Shown: positions 8,884 to 22,057 of the stretch, piece after piece
Layout of the letters: each line of letters starts with the position of its first letter
How positions within the stretch are numbered: the stretch's first letter is position 1
Made by a program: the position numbers and the translations under genes
Notes under the pieces: generated by a model
What the model was told of the DNA's origin: nothing
Database searches by the model: none
What the model saw: the letters and a program-made list of their open reading frames with translations, nothing else
NCBI RefSeq assembly: GCF_900205865.1
Contig: NZ_LT906662.1
Location: 930,001 to 994,000 of the forward strand
Direction: 5' to 3'
DNA from: Thermoanaerobacterium sp. RBIITD
GTDB taxonomy: Bacteria > Bacillota > Thermoanaerobacteria > Thermoanaerobacterales > Thermoanaerobacteraceae
DNA: 64,000 nt

Positions 8884-9480
8884 TGAACATTGAACTGTTT
8901 CTATGCCTGTAGGACTATGAAGAAAACAATGGTTTAAATGCCATTCTGTCTTTAATTGATGAAAAGCATTGTTTTCTATATCCCATCTTTTATGCATTAT
9001 CTTCCATAATTTTTTGCTAAGATATATTTATTTATTGTTATAATCCATCCTTCTTTAAGTTATTCCTTATATTCAGTATGTATTTCTTCTATATACTTTA
9101 AGAATTTTACTTTTATTTTGGAATCTGTCATTTCAAAATTGTCTTTATTCCAATCTTTAAATTTTATATATTTTTTACTTCCATGATTTGTAGTCCATTT
9201 TTTATCACTCTCGCTACTTTTAAATAAAGATAGTACATCTTTTACAATTAGGAGCTATTTATCCTTTACTCTTACTACCGCATCAATTCCTTTAGAAAGA
9301 ATTTCTTTTATCCAGCTAGATTTATAAAATAGCGCATCTGTTACTACTATATCTGCAAAATTGTTTTAAATAACTTTTATTCATCTTAAGCATCCTTTTT
9401 TTGATTTTTTGATAAAACTATTATAAAAAGCATGCTATTATTATGCAATTTTTTCTCTATAATTTCCAGTAAAAATCGGA
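8884..9480 (-). pseudogene. Degenerate IS4-like (DDE) transposase
   Basis: Minus-strand translation gives in order ADIVVTDALFYKSSWIKEIL, GIDAVVRVKDK, LLIVKDVLSLF, WNKDNFEM, then KRWDIENNAFHQLKTEW and HCFLH. This is the order of conserved blocks of IS4-type transposases: the TDALY second Asp and the RWDIEN Glu region. Several in-frame stops (TAG/TAA) and one or more frameshifts interrupt it, and the N-terminal DNA-binding part is missing. It is dead. Confidence 0.65.
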
Positions 9481-9595
9481 TTGTATTTGTCAAGTGAAAA
9501 GTGGTTCTCCCGTAAATTTGGTGAAAAGCAATTAACCTTAATAAAGATTATTTATACTTATAAAAATGAAATATTATGTATTATTATGACTGACT

Positions 9596-9760
9596 TAAGA
9601 TTAATTTTTTTTATAAAATTTCTATATTTGCTCTTCCATACATTTGTCTTTTCAACATTTTTAATTTGTTTACTAATCCTTCTGTTAAACAATTGCTGTA
9701 ATTATAAATAATAAAATTCTTCACTGCATTTATATCTCTTAAAATTCCGTTTTAAAGCTA
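9596..9760 (-). pseudogene. ISL3-family transposase C-terminal remnant
   Basis: One minus-strand frame reads NGILRDINAVKNFIIYNYSN, then CLTEGLVNKLKMLKRQMYGRAN. This is the ISL3 C-terminal block (SNG-EG-VNRLK-IKR-MYGRA), with a stop just after. Only about 55 codons remain. It lies between the IS4-like remnant and the GH51 gene. Confidence 0.6.
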
Positions 9761-9826
9761 ATAATTTCCATTATGCCAAAATCATCACATTCATTAATAT
9801 TATTCTTTTGGCTATAATAATAAATA

Positions 9827-12188
<2,362 letters not shown>

Positions 12189-12317
12189 TTATTAACTTCA
12201 TACACAATAATTAATTCATATAATATTTTTGCTATATTAATTATTGTATAAATTAATTCATATTATGTCTTTTAGTTTAAACTATATATTCAAAAAAATA
12301 ATTGTTACATTAATATC

Positions 12318-13118
12318 TTACTTAAAATAAACAGTTTCACCAGAATTTATTTTTACTGATTCACCATCTACATCAATCCATACCGGAATTGATGATGGAT
12401 TAGTTATTATTTTACGATCAACACTAAACTTCAAGTTCTTTAAAGCATTTATATAATCCACTATTTCAATATTAGTAGCAAACCACACTGACTCGTCAGA
12501 AGATGCCATTTTGCAAAATTCTTCTATTGCATTCCAGTTATTATGGTTATTGAATTCATAGCTATGTCCCCACACATAAAACAATAACATCTGTCTTTTA
12601 TCATTTGAATTTTTAAATTCTTTCCACTTTTCTATTAAATCTTGATTGTGGTGACATGTTGGATGCCATTCTAAAAAATTATTAGGCAATTTAAAACCTC
12701 TCGTTGATATTGTCGTTCTAGAATATTCAATGCCAAACGATGGAAGGCTTTTCATTAGTATATCATTATAATCGCCAAAAGGGTATGCCATGCCACGTAC
12801 CTGATAACCTACTAATGTTTCGAGATTCTTTCTATCTTCTAATATTTGCTCTGCTAAATCTTCTAAAGGAATTAAAGTTAAATATGGATGATTTAATGAA
12901 TGAACTGCAACTTCATGATTTTTATATAAATCTTTTATTTCAGAACTATTTATAAAAGGTTCCCTATCAAAATTACCAGAGTTTAAATTAAAAGTCCCTT
13001 TGATCCCGTATTTATTAAATATTTCAATTAGTTTCCTATCAAAGATTTGTCCATCGTCGTAGCTCATTGTCAACGCCTTTCTCTTTCCACCTGGATAATA
13101 ATTAAACTTTACTTTCAT
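12318..13118 (-). CDS. Polysaccharide deacetylase family protein (CE4-like fold)
   Basis: A 266-residue NodB-homology protein. Motif 1 is ALTMSYDDG (catalytic base and metal Asp) near residue 20, and motif 2 is AVHSLNHPYL with the His-x3-His metal pair near residue 93. RGMAYPFGDYND is motif 3, and HSYEF a later His. There is no signal peptide, so it would act in the cytosol, perhaps on acetylated or N-acetylated oligosaccharides. AAAGGAGAG precedes the ATG. It lies between GH2 and the broken hydrolase, all on one strand. The substrate is not deducible. Confidence 0.8.
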   Translation of the reverse strand: MKVKFNYYPGGKRKALTMSYDDGQIFDRKLIEIFNKYGIKGTFNLNSGNFDREPFINSSEIKDLYKNHEVAVHSLNHPYLTLIPLEDLAEQILEDRKNLETLVGYQVRGMAYPFGDYNDILMKSLPSFGIEYSRTTISTRGFKLPNNFLEWHPTCHHNQDLIEKWKEFKNSNDKRQMLLFYVWGHSYEFNNHNNWNAIEEFCKMASSDESVWFATNIEIVDYINALKNLKFSVDRKIITNPSSIPVWIDVDGESVKINSGETVYFK

Positions 13119-13143
13119 TATTTTCTCTCCTTTTGTTAATTTT

Positions 13144-14919
13144 CTATTTATTCATATAATATTGTTGAACTATATAAAAAGCTTTTTTTCTGTACTTCTT
13201 ATCAATAGCTAATAAACCTTTTAGATTAAATCCCCTTTGAAATTGATTTAATCTTCTAGGAGTTCTAAAATCAAACAAAATCCATGGAGATACGCCTTTA
13301 ATATAATCTATTTTATCAATTATCTCAAATTGGCGAATATATATATTCTCTTGACACTCTTCTGTAAATAATTCATCTACAGTACCATGATGTCCTGCTA
13401 ATGCATCACCACCCATTTCTGAAATTATAACTGGCTTTTTAGGATTACTATTGTTAAAAATCAATTTTAATTTATTAAAATCTCTGTCATACCAGCCATA
13501 ATATTCGTTTATTCCTATTATATCTAAAAATTGTGTCAATTTGTCATCTATTTTTAGCTCTTCTATATTTACAAGACATGCAGCTGAAACAAGCCTACTG
13601 GAATCAAGCTCTTTACATCTTTTAGCTAATTTGCACATAAAGTTTAGTCTTTCATCAGTATTAGGAGTTTCATTACCGACTGACCAAATTATTACGCTTG
13701 CTCTGTTTCTATCTCTAATAATTAACTCACTTAGTTGATTATAAGCATTTTCATAGGCTTCTTCATTAGAAAAGTCTATTGCCCAATATACTGGAATCTC
13801 TTCCCATAATAATATTCCTAGTTTGTCAGCTAATCTAGACTCTTTTTCACTATGAGGATAATGTGCTAGTCTAAAATAATTTCCATTTAACTCTTTTACT
13901 AATTTAAGATTTTCAATTATTTCTTCCTCAGAAACAGCTCGTCCATTTATAATACTTTCTTCGTGTTCTGAAACACCTTTTAAAAAGATTTCTTTGCCAT
14001 TTAATAGAATTTTAGTACCTAAAGTTTTAATTTCTCTGAAACCTATCTCTTCATTAATTTTATCATTCTTATACTTTAACTGCACTTGATATAATTTAGG
14101 GTTTTCCGGTGACCAAAGAATTGGGAATGCTTCAAATTCAATTTCTCCTTTTTTTGTTATTGGATCTATCTTTATATCTTTTTCTAAACCAAGCTCAGGA
14201 ATTATTAAATTGCAATCATCTGTTTTTTCGCCATCTATTTCTACTGAAACATGAATGCGGTTAAAATTGCTATTTGGAATAAGATAAATATAAAAATCCT
14301 TAATATAATCTTTAGGTACCCTTATTAATTCAATTGAACGATATATTCCTCCATAATTAAACCAGTCTGTATTCAAAGCAGGTACACCATTTTTAACTCT
14401 TGTATTGTTTACCATTATCAATATTCTATTTTCTTTTTCTAAAAAATCAGTAATCTCTACAAAAAAGGGAGTATATCCACCTATGTGTCTTGCTATTAAT
14501 TTTTTATTTAACCATATTCTACACTCATAGTTAGCAGCTCCAATTTTTAAAAAAACTCTCTCATCAGGTGATCCTTTATAAAATGTAAATTTTCTTGTAT
14601 ACCATGTTGTTCCTTCATAATAAAGATATTCTTTTTTCACCATATTCCAATTTGAAGGTACTTTAACTTTTTCCCATTCATCAAAATTAAAGTCAACTGG
14701 TATATCTCTTCCCAAATCATCTTTTGTAATCTCTTCAAAAAATTTATTTCTTATACCAGAATCATATATATCTATTGCAAAATTCCACAAACCATCTAAT
14801 TTTTCTGTTTTTCTCGAAGCCGTATTTATCATCGACTTCCAATCGGCCGGCACTATTTGGTAATCAGCATCATAATCTTCATTGTGTATGTGTTCAGATG
14901 ATAATTTATTATTGTTCAT
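13144..14919 (-). CDS. GH2 glycosidase (beta-glucuronidase/beta-galactosidase type)
   Basis: A 591-residue GH2 enzyme with the usual order: N-terminal sugar-binding jelly roll, immunoglobulin-like domain, and TIM barrel. The acid/base is E417 in WSVGNETPN and the nucleophile E501 in IISEMGGDA. FDFRTPRRLNQFQRGFNLKGLL near the C terminus and the short length resemble beta-glucuronidases more than LacZ. In RG-I degradation it would remove terminal beta-glucuronic acid or beta-galactose from side chains. It is cytosolic. AAGGAGG precedes the ATG; it is 30 bp after GH42. Confidence 0.88.
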   Translation of the reverse strand: MNNNKLSSEHIHNEDYDADYQIVPADWKSMINTASRKTEKLDGLWNFAIDIYDSGIRNKFFEEITKDDLGRDIPVDFNFDEWEKVKVPSNWNMVKKEYLYYEGTTWYTRKFTFYKGSPDERVFLKIGAANYECRIWLNKKLIARHIGGYTPFFVEITDFLEKENRILIMVNNTRVKNGVPALNTDWFNYGGIYRSIELIRVPKDYIKDFYIYLIPNSNFNRIHVSVEIDGEKTDDCNLIIPELGLEKDIKIDPITKKGEIEFEAFPILWSPENPKLYQVQLKYKNDKINEEIGFREIKTLGTKILLNGKEIFLKGVSEHEESIINGRAVSEEEIIENLKLVKELNGNYFRLAHYPHSEKESRLADKLGILLWEEIPVYWAIDFSNEEAYENAYNQLSELIIRDRNRASVIIWSVGNETPNTDERLNFMCKLAKRCKELDSSRLVSAACLVNIEELKIDDKLTQFLDIIGINEYYGWYDRDFNKLKLIFNNSNPKKPVIISEMGGDALAGHHGTVDELFTEECQENIYIRQFEIIDKIDYIKGVSPWILFDFRTPRRLNQFQRGFNLKGLLAIDKKYRKKAFYIVQQYYMNK

Positions 14920-14949
14920 AACAATACCTCCTTAATGTATTGTCGCAAA

Positions 14950-17010
14950 TTATAATCTTTCAAGTATTTTAAACCCATATGGTGTCAATGTTATTTTTTG
15001 GCTTATCATATCTCCTGACAACAAATCAGAAAATTTCATATCTTTTATATTTACTACTTTTTGCTCATGTGTGAAATTTAACAAAAATACAAATTTCCTT
15101 TTGCCATCTGTTCTCTCTTGAACAGTAACTCCAATTGGTAAATCACAGTTTATCGACCTTTTTATATTCAAGAACTCAATTATTTTGCCATAAAAATCAT
15201 CGACAAAATCATCGTTATTTCTAAATGCTATATAATATGCTTTCCCATTGCCATAGTTATTGACAGTTACTGCAGGATAACCTGCATAAAAGTCTTCTTT
15301 ATACTTGGCTAAATCTTTTGCTCCCTCAAGATGAATAATTTCGCAAAGCTCTTTTGCTTTATATTCACCTTTAATGCCTAATTCATTAGTTTCATTAAAA
15401 ACTACACAATTTTCATCTTTATCGTGCAATCCATCTATTTCTTCGCTCCAAATCCCCAATACCTCTTTCAGAGGTCCAGGAAAACCACCCAAATAACAAA
15501 GATCATTTTCGTTTACTATGCCACTCCAATATGTCGTTACAAAAGTTCCACCATTTTTTACAAATTGTTTTATTCTTTCAACTACACCATCCTTTAACAT
15601 ATAAAGCATTGGAGCTATTAATAGCTTGTATCTATTAAAATCATTTTCCATGTCAATTACATCTACCGGAACACCTTTACTCCAAAATGGCCTATAGTGC
15701 GATTGGCATGTCAAAAGATAATCCTTTTTTTCTTGCCTTGGGCCTTTTGCATCTTCTATTGCCCAACTATTCTCCCAATCGTAAATTATGGCCACCTCTG
15801 GCTTTACAGATGTACCTATAATAGGATCTAACCTTTTTAGTATTTCGCCTACTTCTTTAACATCTTTAAATACTCTTGTTTTTTCATGTCCACAGTGATC
15901 TACTACTGCGCCATGAAATTTTTCAAATCCTCCTCTGCTTTTTCTCCATTGAAAATACTGAACAGTATCTGCTCCATGGGCAACTGCCTGTATTGATGAT
16001 AAAACATGCATTCCTGGTCTTTTTAATTTTGAAACAGGTTGCCAATTTGTAACACTTGGTGTGCTCTCCATCAGCATGAATGGCTGTCCACCTTTAAGGG
16101 AGCGATTGATGTCGTGGACAAATGCTGTTTTATATGCAACTACCCAATCCTCTTCGTTTCCATGCCAAGTTGGATAACTGTCCCATGATATGACATCAAG
16201 ATGTTTTGCAAATTTCCAATAGTTAAGTCCCGGAAAAGTCCCCATAAAATTAGTCGTTATAGGGATATTTGGTGTCAACTCTTTTAAAGGTGCAATCTCA
16301 TTTTTAAAAAAATCTATCGTCTGATCTGTTACAAATCTCTTGTAATCTAAGTTTAATCCATGTATCGTTGTTTCACCGTGTGGTGATGGAGTTTGTATCT
16401 GGGACCAATCTGTAAATGTATGGCTCCAAAAGTAGCTCCACCATTCATGATTTAATCTTTTTATATCGTTATCGTATTTTTTCTTAAGCCAAGTTCTGAA
16501 TGCTTCTTGACATAAATCGCAATGACAATCATTGCCGTATTCATTTGATATGTGCCAAGCTATTAATGCTGGGTGGTCTTTATATCTCTCTGCAAGTTTT
16601 CTATTAATATTTCTTACTTTTTCTCTGTATATTGGTGATGTAAAGCAATAATTTTTCCTGCCTCCAAAGAGATGCCTTACTCTATTTGAATCAACCTTCG
16701 CTATTTCTGGATACTTTTGCACAAGCCATGCCGGAGGTGCAGCACTAGGTGTTGCAAGTATGACATATATTCCATTATCATACAACTTGTCCATTATACG
16801 ATCCAGCCATTCAAATTGATAATTGCCTTCTTCTGGTTCTAAAGCAGCCCAAGCGAATATACCAAGGCTTACCACATTCCAATTGGCTAATTTCATCAAT
16901 CTTATATCTTCATCTAAAATTTTAGGATACTCTAACCACTGATCTGGATTATAATCTCCACCATGAAGAAAGTGTGGATATTTTTCGCTTATTGGCTTAT
17001 ACTCTCCCAT
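14950..17010 (-). CDS. Beta-galactosidase, GH42
   Basis: A 686-residue GH42 enzyme. The acid/base is E157 in WHISNEYG and the nucleophile E315 in FMLMESTPS. A zinc cluster is formed by C122 and the C162/C164/C167 triplet (DCHCDLC). The trimerisation domain and C-terminal beta domain follow. Cytosolic GH42 enzymes hydrolyse beta-1,4-galacto-oligosaccharides such as those from RG-I galactan side chains. AAGGAGG precedes the ATG. It is part of the GH95-GH42-GH2 run. Confidence 0.94.
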   Translation of the reverse strand: MGEYKPISEKYPHFLHGGDYNPDQWLEYPKILDEDIRLMKLANWNVVSLGIFAWAALEPEEGNYQFEWLDRIMDKLYDNGIYVILATPSAAPPAWLVQKYPEIAKVDSNRVRHLFGGRKNYCFTSPIYREKVRNINRKLAERYKDHPALIAWHISNEYGNDCHCDLCQEAFRTWLKKKYDNDIKRLNHEWWSYFWSHTFTDWSQIQTPSPHGETTIHGLNLDYKRFVTDQTIDFFKNEIAPLKELTPNIPITTNFMGTFPGLNYWKFAKHLDVISWDSYPTWHGNEEDWVVAYKTAFVHDINRSLKGGQPFMLMESTPSVTNWQPVSKLKRPGMHVLSSIQAVAHGADTVQYFQWRKSRGGFEKFHGAVVDHCGHEKTRVFKDVKEVGEILKRLDPIIGTSVKPEVAIIYDWENSWAIEDAKGPRQEKKDYLLTCQSHYRPFWSKGVPVDVIDMENDFNRYKLLIAPMLYMLKDGVVERIKQFVKNGGTFVTTYWSGIVNENDLCYLGGFPGPLKEVLGIWSEEIDGLHDKDENCVVFNETNELGIKGEYKAKELCEIIHLEGAKDLAKYKEDFYAGYPAVTVNNYGNGKAYYIAFRNNDDFVDDFYGKIIEFLNIKRSINCDLPIGVTVQERTDGKRKFVFLLNFTHEQKVVNIKDMKFSDLLSGDMISQKITLTPYGFKILERL

Positions 17011-17124
17011 AAATTTTCCTCCTTCAAAATATAAATTTTTTTACTTTAATATACAAACTTTAAACACATTTAATATTCGTACCTTCAATTTATCACCTAT
17101 GATTTCACCTATACATTTTATTTT

Positions 17125-19389
17125 CTACTGCTTAATAATTTTTAAATTGCTATCTAATTTCACCTTTTCAATTCCATCAAAATTTACATCGGTTGTTTTA
17201 TTTTTATATCTAATATAAACTTTATTAGTAAAGCCTGGTTCGATAGTTAAAACCTTTAAAACTCTGTTTTCCCATTCAATACTAACTTTATGTCCACCTC
17301 GAGCCTTCAACCCACTTATGCATCCATCTTCCCACTCTAGTGGCAACGCAGGCAATATTTCTAATATATCATCATGAGATTGTAATAACATCTCGGCAAT
17401 TCCAGCAATTGCACCAAAATTCCCATCAATCTGAAATGGTGGGTGATTATCTAGCAAGTTATGGAGAGTAGAGTTTTTAAGTAATTCTAAAATATTTTGG
17501 TATGCTTTCTCTCCATCATTCAAACGTGCATATAGGCAAATAATCCATGCTCTGCTCCACCCTGTATGGCCTGAACCAAATGAAAGTCTTCTTTCAAGAG
17601 TCTTTTTAGCTGCCTCAAAAAGCACAGGATCTTTCTCCTTTGTAATTTGGCTTTCCGGATATAATCCAAACAAATGTGAAATATGTCTATGCCCAGGTTC
17701 TGCTTCCTCATAATCTTCTATCCATTCTTGAATTTGTCCATATTTACCTATTTGAATATGAGGCAATTTACTCATTGCTTTTTCTAATTCTTTAATAAAA
17801 TCGAAGTCTTCATTCAGGATTTTAGCAGTTTTTATTATCCTTTCAAATAGAGCTTTTATTATCTGAATATCCATTGTTGGCGCATAAGTCAAACAGCAAA
17901 CATTTCCGTCTTGTAATACATACTTATTCTCTGGTGACAAAGATGGACACGTAACTAAATGTCCATTTTTATCTTCGATCATATAATCTAATAAAAATAG
18001 TGCTGCATCTTTCATAGTATTATAATGAGATTTTAAAAATTCAATATCACCTGTATATTCATAGTAATCCCATATATTAAGACATAGCCAAGCAGCACCC
18101 ATTGGCCAATAAGTTGCCGGCATGTAAACATCCTGTGGTGCTGTGTCGCCCCATATATCAGTATTATGATGTGCGCAAAAACCTCTGCAGCCATACATTT
18201 CCTTTGCTGTTTTGCTTCCTCTTTTTCTCATCTTTTCGATCAAGTCAAACAATGGCAAATGACATTCTGATAAATCACATATCTCAGCAGGCCAATAATT
18301 CATTTCTGTATTGATATTAATTGTATATTTACTATCCCAGGACGGCATCATATCCTTATTCCATATACCTTGCAAATTTGATGGTAAACTTCCCTTTCTA
18401 CTACTCGAAATCAGTAGATATCTGCCAAACTGAAAATACAATGCAATTAGTCCTAAATCAATTTCACCATCTTTTAAACGCTGCAATCTTTCAGATATAT
18501 CTATATCTATCTTATTTGCGTTATCATCCTTATTTCCAAGTTGAAATGAGACCCTATTAAAGAGTTTATTGTAATCTTCAATGTGATCTAGCAAAAGATT
18601 ATTATATCCTTTTCTTGCTGCATTTTTAAGAGTTTTTAAAGTTTTCTCAAAGTAGTCAATTTCCCTATATGTCGACATTGACGAAATTAAGAGAAAAACA
18701 GTAGTCGCATTTACCACAATTAATGTTTCACCAATAGAATAAACCTTTCCATCTTCTACTACCGCTTTAACCATACCGCAAAATGACAAGCCATTTTTTC
18801 CGCCATTTGACTTTTCAATATAAATAGTATCGTCTCCTATATGTCCGCTTCTATCTACGTATTTATCTTTTTCTCTTCTGAGATTTATTTTAAATGTAAG
18901 ATTATTTGCCTTACTCGATGTTAATTTGATTACAATTACATCATCCGGATACGAAGCAAAATATTCTCTTGTGAACTTTTCATTTCCTACTTTATATTCG
19001 ACTTTCACAATCGCATTTTTTAAATCCAGCTCACGTCTGTAGTTCTTTACACTATCTTCATCAATATTAGAATCTATATACAGAAAACCCAATGGTTCAT
19101 AATGTCCTTGACTTGGCGGAGTTCCTGTTAACGCAAATAATGATATTTCTTCAGCCTTTTTAATTTGGCCATTTAAAATAAGCTCCCGTATTTTAGATAA
19201 ATACTTTTTTGCATCTTTATTAATTCTTTCTAATGGTCCTCCTGACCAAATACTTTCTTCATTAAGTTGTACAATTTCCCTTTTTATAGTTCCATAAACC
19301 ATCGCTCCTAATCTTCCATTACCAATTGGTATAGCTATGTTCCAATCAATTGCAGGAGAATTAAAAGATATTTTTAAATCATCTTGCAA
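17125..19389 (-). CDS. Alpha-L-fucosidase/galactosidase family, GH95
   Basis: A 754-residue GH95 protein. The N-terminal beta domain opens FNSPAIDWNIAIPIGNGRLGAM with NEESIWSGGP. The helical barrel contains NINTEMNYWPAEICDLSEC, where the family's catalytic asparagines lie, and later GHTGWSRAWIICLYARL and IDGNFGAIAGIAEML with the Asp of the DGNFG motif. Family members cleave alpha-1,2-fucose or alpha-L-galactose; in a pectin region the latter is possible. No signal peptide. The start is TTG with AAGGGTGGG upstream. Specificity cannot be read from sequence. Confidence 0.9.
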   Translation of the reverse strand: MQDDLKISFNSPAIDWNIAIPIGNGRLGAMVYGTIKREIVQLNEESIWSGGPLERINKDAKKYLSKIRELILNGQIKKAEEISLFALTGTPPSQGHYEPLGFLYIDSNIDEDSVKNYRRELDLKNAIVKVEYKVGNEKFTREYFASYPDDVIVIKLTSSKANNLTFKINLRREKDKYVDRSGHIGDDTIYIEKSNGGKNGLSFCGMVKAVVEDGKVYSIGETLIVVNATTVFLLISSMSTYREIDYFEKTLKTLKNAARKGYNNLLLDHIEDYNKLFNRVSFQLGNKDDNANKIDIDISERLQRLKDGEIDLGLIALYFQFGRYLLISSSRKGSLPSNLQGIWNKDMMPSWDSKYTININTEMNYWPAEICDLSECHLPLFDLIEKMRKRGSKTAKEMYGCRGFCAHHNTDIWGDTAPQDVYMPATYWPMGAAWLCLNIWDYYEYTGDIEFLKSHYNTMKDAALFLLDYMIEDKNGHLVTCPSLSPENKYVLQDGNVCCLTYAPTMDIQIIKALFERIIKTAKILNEDFDFIKELEKAMSKLPHIQIGKYGQIQEWIEDYEEAEPGHRHISHLFGLYPESQITKEKDPVLFEAAKKTLERRLSFGSGHTGWSRAWIICLYARLNDGEKAYQNILELLKNSTLHNLLDNHPPFQIDGNFGAIAGIAEMLLQSHDDILEILPALPLEWEDGCISGLKARGGHKVSIEWENRVLKVLTIEPGFTNKVYIRYKNKTTDVNFDGIEKVKLDSNLKIIKQ

Positions 19390-19423
19390 ATTTTCCCACC
19401 CTTTCTAATTGACCTCTATTCAC

Positions 19424-22021
19424 TTATAGAAAATCTCCTATATACTCTAAAGCTAATATAACATTCAAAGACCATGTCGAAACAGTATTTGTCGAAATAA
19501 AAGGTATCTCTACATTTGTGTTTATTGTCATAGCAGAAAAATATTCTGTTTTATTTAAAAGAAATTTTATCCAAAAGTTTTTATCAACGTTTAATAGATT
19601 GTCCCAAACAATCTCAGCAAGTTCAGGTATATTTTCCAACTTTGCCGCAATGGCTGCTACTCCTAAATTAAATATGTTTAGTTTAAATCCATTATTAGGA
19701 ACTCCCCAACTTGTTAATATCTTATCTTTATTTAGTTTAAAATCTGTATAAAACAAACCTTGTTCGACAAGTAATCTTTCAAACTCCTTATCTCCAAAGT
19801 CTTTAGCAATTTCTAACCAGACAAATGGATTTCCAAAGCAAAAAACAAAATTCGCTCCACCCGTATATTCAATAGATTTCAGTTCAACTTTGTCGCAATC
19901 ATAATCAAATACGCCCCCAGATATAAAAGCAGCAGGATTATTTTTTAAAAAATTTATTATACTAACTATTTTTTGTTTATATTTTTCATCTTTAAATCTT
20001 TCCCATCTTACAAACCAGTTTGAACAGAATGCCATAACATCGGGTCCGACTCTAATATGGACTTTGTGTTCTTTATCATTTGTAAAATAAGTTCTCATAG
20101 GATCCATATTCACAACTGTATGATCTATGTCTTTAACTTCTTCCATTATATCTCCAATTCTTTCATCAGCTGTAAGATAATAATAAAATCTATGAAGATG
20201 TGCCATAGTTATTCGAGCTTCCTTACAACCACATCCCCAATGGATTACATTGTGCCTTGAACCTAAACCTTTATATTCACCCAAATGATACATATCAACT
20301 TCCGATGTATGTCTTGTCATTGCTTCAGCTAATTTAAATATATCAGCACGTCCAGTTCTTAAAAACATATACCATAGCCACATATTAGGAACAAGTTCTG
20401 TATTCTGCCATGCATAACCACCTACATCATATTTCCATGTGTGTCTTGTCGTATCATAGCTATGCATAATATCACCATAATTCCAAAATCCATACCATTT
20501 TCTTCTATCAACCTCTTCGATGTAAAACTCTACCATCTTTGCTAATAATTCTTCTACTTTCGCTTTTTTTGAATTATTCAAATCAGCCATGCCCCATACA
20601 CCAAATATTCCTGTTTTATGATAATACTCTGGATTGCTAACAAATATGTGAGTATAAGTCCCATTTTTAGCATAATCCAATAATTCCTCACTTGTTGGCA
20701 TCGCATCAAAGCAGTAAATGTAAAATTCATTTGTATTCGCTATACCATAAGGTGTACTTCTAATCTCATCAAAACCTTCATAAGATGATGAAGTATACGT
20801 CTTTGCATCATAATGCCTCAAATCCATAACTTCTCCAAAAGGGGACCATAACCACATTCTTAATGTAGCTTCTTGGGTAGTAATATCTTTCACTTCAAAT
20901 GCAGAAGGATACTTCTGCCAAAAATCTTTTTTACTTATTCCAATACCTCCACTTGAATCACCTACATATGCAAAGCCTAATGATCTTTCTCCTTCCGCAG
21001 CTTTTATATATGCACAGTTAGAAGATGTCCTTTTTTTTATGACATAATGTTCAGAAGAATCTTGTTGTAATAAAAAATCATTCCATTCCGGTGTGTGATA
21101 TAAATCTTCAAGATACTCTTTATCTTCATTTTTATTAAATTCAATTATCTCACCGTTTAATTGTTTTTGAAATAATTTATAGTATTTTTCTACCCTTAAT
21201 ATATCTATTAAATTTTTTGGTGATTCGCAAAATAATCCTGTATCCCCTCCAAATCTTACAAATCTATTGTACAAAGGTGAATTCATTTTTTTGATAAACT
21301 CAAAACCCAACCCTTTTATAAAATCTTGATTTGGGTTTCCATTATAAATAAATGTATGAACTACTTTAATAGTAGCTAAATCTGCATAAAAATAAAGTCT
21401 TATTTCAAAAGGTAGCCATCCTTGTTTAAAAGTTGAATTATCAAATTTCATCCGAGTATTTCGCAAATGCCTACCATTTATTTTTATTACACACCGTATT
21501 GGACCACTTTGCTCAACCACTGAACTTATTATCTCTGTTTCAAGCTCATCTTCAACTATTGTTTTTGAACCTAAAAAACTATTTTCCTTTTGTGTAATGC
21601 ATATATTTTTTATCCCACTACATATTTCTTTACCTTGTGCTTTTATAAATTCAATAATTTTATTTCCGCACTTATTAATTCTACACCTTATAGCTCCTGT
21701 ATCTATATCAATATATTGATTTTCATCAAATATTTTAATAACATTAGAGTTTTTAGTTTGTGATTCATTTATAGCTATATGCGCATATATCTCATCTCCA
21801 ACTTCTTTACTAACTACAGCTGCATGAGCAGTACATTTAATAGAACCATCAGACCAATATGAAAGAACCCAATTTTGCGTTGGAATTAAATTGCCATTAT
21901 TATCAGTAATTATTATATTCGAAGAATCATTTAATTTACCTTTTTCCCATGGAATACACCAAGTTGTGCCTATTTCATTAATTATAGGCTTATTTAACCA
22001 CTTTAATTTTACATCATTCAT
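19424..22021 (-). CDS. yetA: Exo-rhamnogalacturonan lyase-like protein, PL26 (PcRGLX/YetA family)
   Basis: An 865-residue protein matching the layout of B. subtilis YetA and the fungal PcRGLX exo-lyase: an N-terminal RIFT-barrel (LKWLNKPIINEIGTTWCIPW), a middle beta domain, and a C-terminal helical toroid. The toroid has KYDVGGYAWQNTELVPNMWLWY and GSRHNVIHWGCGCKEAR. Such enzymes cut RG-I oligosaccharides from the end by beta-elimination. No signal peptide, so cytosolic. The ATG at 22021 follows TTGGAGG directly; the earlier TTG at 22036 is part of that site. It is separated from PL11 by a strong hairpin. Activity of bacterial YetA-type proteins is inferred from the fungal enzyme. Confidence 0.8.
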   Translation of the reverse strand: MNDVKLKWLNKPIINEIGTTWCIPWEKGKLNDSSNIIITDNNGNLIPTQNWVLSYWSDGSIKCTAHAAVVSKEVGDEIYAHIAINESQTKNSNVIKIFDENQYIDIDTGAIRCRINKCGNKIIEFIKAQGKEICSGIKNICITQKENSFLGSKTIVEDELETEIISSVVEQSGPIRCVIKINGRHLRNTRMKFDNSTFKQGWLPFEIRLYFYADLATIKVVHTFIYNGNPNQDFIKGLGFEFIKKMNSPLYNRFVRFGGDTGLFCESPKNLIDILRVEKYYKLFQKQLNGEIIEFNKNEDKEYLEDLYHTPEWNDFLLQQDSSEHYVIKKRTSSNCAYIKAAEGERSLGFAYVGDSSGGIGISKKDFWQKYPSAFEVKDITTQEATLRMWLWSPFGEVMDLRHYDAKTYTSSSYEGFDEIRSTPYGIANTNEFYIYCFDAMPTSEELLDYAKNGTYTHIFVSNPEYYHKTGIFGVWGMADLNNSKKAKVEELLAKMVEFYIEEVDRRKWYGFWNYGDIMHSYDTTRHTWKYDVGGYAWQNTELVPNMWLWYMFLRTGRADIFKLAEAMTRHTSEVDMYHLGEYKGLGSRHNVIHWGCGCKEARITMAHLHRFYYYLTADERIGDIMEEVKDIDHTVVNMDPMRTYFTNDKEHKVHIRVGPDVMAFCSNWFVRWERFKDEKYKQKIVSIINFLKNNPAAFISGGVFDYDCDKVELKSIEYTGGANFVFCFGNPFVWLEIAKDFGDKEFERLLVEQGLFYTDFKLNKDKILTSWGVPNNGFKLNIFNLGVAAIAAKLENIPELAEIVWDNLLNVDKNFWIKFLLNKTEYFSAMTINTNVEIPFISTNTVSTWSLNVILALEYIGDFL

Positions 22022-22057
22022 ATATTTAGCCTCCAAGTTATAATATTTTAATTTATA

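Noticed and set aside
9481-9711. Plus-strand open frame of 76 codons
   Set aside because: It is antisense to the ISL3 remnant, low in complexity, and has no ribosome site or family motif.
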